64,000 nt of DNA from Gavia stellata (lineage: Eukaryota; Chordata; Aves; Gaviiformes; Gaviidae): assembly GCF_030936135.1 (NCBI RefSeq), contig NC_082598.1:12094687-12158686 (forward strand), read 5' to 3'. This document shows, one piece after another, positions 61,101 through 64,000 of the stretch. A program made the translations under genes and the position numbers. The stretch's first letter is position 1. Each line of letters starts with the position of its first letter. A model generated the notes under the pieces. The model had not been told where the DNA came from. It worked only from the letters and a program-made list of their open reading frames with translations, and did no database searches.

Positions 61101-62600
61101 CCTTTGTGTTGTTTCTGATCTCTTTACGTACCTAGGTACTTCTAAATAGCAAAAGAAAAGATCAAGGAGCAGATGGAAGCACTGAGCCCTGGCTATCCTC
61201 ACTGCTAGCTATTGTGCCACTTCCTGGGTCTGTTTTAGCCTGTCCAAGTTAACATGCAGACAAAGCTTGGGGACTTCTCCCAAAAGGCAATACAGACGAC
61301 AGCACACCAGTTTAATCTCTGTCCACAGCCCTTTAAGAGTATGCTAGCAAGTTTTGCACGCTCAAACACTCCCATCTCCCACATCTACATCATACACCGT
61401 GCAACACATACCCTTGCCATGCTGCTATAAAAATTTCATTCTGGTGCTATAAAACGGAAAATAATAATGCCACAGAAACACCACATGGAGTCCAATGGAG
61501 ACTCAGGACCAACTACGCTGCAGAATAAGTGCAGCCTATCTGATATAGAAAGAGCCAATCCTAAACAATTTCTCCTTTCTATGCCATGTTGCCATATGGG
61601 CAGCATTCACTGTCTGGCCTGACCCTCTTCGATTTTGCAAGGTATATATGCTGAGCGCACCCTGAGATATGTATAAACTGAGCTTCATGCTGCTTCTGTT
61701 ATTCTTTATCAGTACTTATCTTCTTTTTTTTTGCCAACGATTCACCTTGCTTGCTTACTTAATTTTCTGAAATTGTGCGTTTATCTACCTGCTCATAGAC
61801 AACAATATACTGCTACATAGTTCTGACTGGATACCCCATGTTGAAGATCAGGATGAATTCTTTTAATGACTCTCAGTCTAAGCAAAAGCCTGAGGATATG
61901 TGTTTGTCAGAATAATTTTGCCTGAGGCTTCAGTTTTTTCTTTTTATTTTTATTCTTGCTTTTCAGAGGTTTTTTATTGGAGAGTATGTGCTACAGGCCA
62001 AACCAGTCTAGGGTAAGGGGTTGCAGTATTCACATTTCAGCATGGCTTCAAGCAGGCAGTGTTCCCAAATGCTGCTGAGAACCAAGTGTATCCATACATT
62101 GATCTGGTATAAATTTATCCCCTTCAATTATGTAGGCTATTTGCAATTTTAAAAATAAACAGCCTCATTCTGTTTTTCCCCTGACTTTGGGAGTTCCCAG
62201 AACTGCATGTAGTGCAAGCAGACTTGCTGATTTTTACCACTCAACAGTTCTTTCAACCCAGACAGCTGAAAACTTAGTCAGTGGATGTAATAATCTGTAC
62301 CTGCCTGAATGAGTCAGCCATCAGCAAAGTAAAAAAATACCTGTTACCCTACTGCAGGCATGATGTCCTAGCCTTAGGGTTGCATTTGATTGGTTTCTTG
62401 CAATTGCAAGTTACTTTCCAACAGCTGAATTTGCAATCATTTGGAAATCTTACAGTTTTAATTGCTATAATAAAGTACACTTGAACTGTGCCTTATATCT
62501 CCTTATTTAGATTTTTGGATGTTTTGCTCTCACTGAACTCAGCCATGGAACTAATACCAAAGGCATACGGACTACTGCCACATTTGATCGTAGCACTCAG
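57955..62600 (+). CDS. ACOX3: ACOX3, peroxisomal acyl-CoA oxidase 3 (pristanoyl-CoA oxidase), N-terminal part; gene continues past the window
   Basis: Four coding exons in phase 0 give residues 1-188 and follow recalled human ACOX3: [23 protein letters not shown] (19-43), then [10 protein letters not shown] and [14 protein letters not shown] (about 86-98), CIGMYD (117-122), and the acyl-CoA oxidase signature [20 protein letters not shown] (162-181), which in the family lines the FAD and substrate site. Known role: FAD-dependent oxidation of 2-methyl-branched acyl-CoAs such as pristanoyl-CoA to the trans-2-enoyl-CoA, releasing H2O2, in peroxisomes. The start ATG at 57955 has A at -3 and G at +4, and a stop precedes it in the leader. 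The catalytic Glu and the C-terminal peroxisomal signal lie in exons beyond 64000. Divergent neighbour of TRMT44. Confidence 0.94.
58123..59678 (+). other. ACOX3: ACOX3 intron between coding exons 1 and 2
   Basis: 1.56 kb with no recognised repeat; an 85-codon frame at 58875-59132 looks like chance. The later introns (59913-60961, 61034-62510, 62601 to the window end) are likewise without recognised features, apart from a T-run at about 61039-61052. Confidence 0.7.
59679..59912 (+). CDS. ACOX3: ACOX3 second coding exon
   Basis: Residues 57-134, phase 0. The acceptor is ctgaag at 59678; the competing cag at 59683 would break the frame. The donor is GGT|gtaagt. Contains [20 protein letters not shown]. 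Confidence 0.93.
60962..61033 (+). CDS. ACOX3: ACOX3 third coding exon
   Basis: 72 nt, residues 135-158 ([20 protein letters not shown]...). Acceptor ttacag, donor GAG|gtaaat. Aligns with human VFGSAVYSSGSERHLTYIQ by length and ends; the sequence is only moderately conserved. Confidence 0.88.
62511..62600 (+). CDS. ACOX3: ACOX3 fourth coding exon
   Basis: 90 nt, residues 159-188. Acceptor atttag, donor CAG|gttagt. Carries the conserved [15 protein letters not shown] motif. No further ACOX3 exon is seen up to 64000, so the window ends inside the next intron. Confidence 0.94.
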
Positions 62601-64000
62601 GTTAGTCCTTAATGCACAGGAATAATGTTTGACACTGTTAAGCTCTGTTATTTACTAACAGGGCAGAATGATTCAGGGAGTTCTTTGATTAACAAGAAAG
62701 AATCAAGTTCAAATGTAAAAAAGTTTCAAATATTTACATTATAAATATTTACAATAAACCCAGCAATTTCTGTTTTCTTGTACATGTAGTTATTTTAGCT
62801 TCTGGTTGTGATATAAAATAAGGATAGCATCTATGTCCTTTGTTGTTTCTCTTAAGGAATAGTTGGATATGCAGATTAAATTGTCTTTTGTCTTTAAATA
62901 TGCAGGCTTTGTATACGAAGATTAGGATTATTTCCTGAGGATGAGAAAAAGATACAAAAAAGAGATAAAAATACTATCAAAGAGACCCAAAGAAGAAAAC
63001 AATAAACTGCTTTTTCCATTAGGATACTGCTTACTATTCATAATTGGTTTTCTGAAATCAACACTACTGCAGAAATAAATTCATTGTCCTAATATTTTTT
63101 CAGTAAATGAATAGAACTCATTGTAGTTTTACGTTGAGAAGAAAATAAAAGTTAAGAGAAGAGGCTGATAGAACTTTCTTTCTCTCCTTGTCATCTACAT
63201 GCTTGGTTTATGCCAAGTTGAATTTAAAATGTGTTATTTAATGTCCCAGGAAGGTAGGCTTATCATCTCCCCCAAAGACAGTGGCATTATATTGCACTAT
63301 AATATACAGAACTGGGTGCTATTACTGTCAACGATGTCACATCATGAAGTGGCTTCAAAAGAATGAGAAATGAGAATCATAGATTTGAAACAAAGCATTT
63401 TATATTCTTCAGTAGAACAACATTCCATTGTGCACTTTTTCATATACAAGCAATTCCGTGATCATTTGTGCAACATGGACAGTCAGATCCCTTTCCAGAA
63501 AAAAACCCCTGAACTTGTGAGATTGGCAGCATGAAAAGTTCCATTTAAATAAATTGAGGTTTAGGCTGGTGATTAGTGCACTGCAGTAAAAGTGAGTGAA
63601 ATGACTAAATCTTTGTTAAGATCATGAAGCTCCGAGTTCAGATTTCTTTTCCATCCAGAAAGCACTCTATTTGGAATCTAAAAATCTGAATGTTGAAGCT
63701 ATGTCTAAATTTCAGGATACATGTATTCTTCAGAATTCCCACTACTCATGGTCTTCCACTTGTCCCAGCTGGGAAGTGTGCTGCCTTTCACACTGTCAAC
63801 CAGGCTTCCTCTCCATACAAAACTGCATAAGAAGGAGGTGGTCCCTGCATAGGTTTCAGCCCTCCCAGCTGAAACATCTCTCACAGTCCCTCACATGGAC
63901 TTACAGCTCAGCTTAACCTAAGATCTAGGAAATGCTTCTGAGTCCATCACTTTGCTTTACTTTTTTTTAACTGCTTAAATGAGCAATTAAAAGGCTGAAT

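Noticed and set aside
63671-63916. 81-codon frame near the right edge as the next ACOX3 exon
   Set aside because: The next ACOX3 exon should read on with the EFI.HSP and AAKFWVGN blocks; none is present.

Overview
The window reads as nuclear DNA of a bird. Multi-exon genes with GT-AG introns lie in AT-rich DNA, and the interspersed repeats are CR1 LINE pieces and an LTR family that I recognise from avian genomes. The species cannot be told from the sequence. Gene names rest on recalled vertebrate orthologues, since no search was run.

Layout. Positions 1-34.9 kb hold no gene I can support. This part is intergenic, with a solo ERV LTR (6344-7445), a CR1 3' end (about 24.19-24.66 kb), several badly decayed CR1/L3-type LINE pieces (about 16.6-17.4, 21.4-22.7, 23.6-23.9 and 25.3-25.8 kb), a short CR1 tail at 9.3 kb and a possible MITE at 26.4-26.6 kb. 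Positions 34914-54462 on the minus strand carry a complete TRMT44, the probable tRNA-Ser Um44 2'-O-methyltransferase. All 11 coding exons join in frame to 685 codons plus stop. Positions about 53.9-54.7 kb form a CpG island that acts as a compact two-way promoter. From there ACOX3 (peroxisomal branched-chain acyl-CoA oxidase) runs on the plus strand: a probable non-coding first exon ending at 54561, then four coding exons (57955-62600) for residues 1-188. The rest of ACOX3 lies beyond 64000.

The two genes are head to head, as ACOX3 and TRMT44 are in human 4p16.1, and fewer than 100 bp separate the TRMT44 start codon from the proposed ACOX3 exon 1 donor. Their products act in unrelated processes (tRNA modification and peroxisomal beta-oxidation), so the shared promoter is the only link seen.

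The most unusual feature is a recent rearrangement inside TRMT44. A 349-bp block that includes the acceptor and first 133 nt of coding exon 3 is present twice (49756-50104 and 50544-50892). Between the copies sits a 429-bp copy of intron 1 sequence whose other copy is at 53285-53714, next to exon 1. Both pairs differ by about 1 % substitutions, so one template-switching event could explain both. It leaves a decoy partial exon 3 in intron 2 with an intact acceptor, no donor and a stop four codons past the breakpoint.
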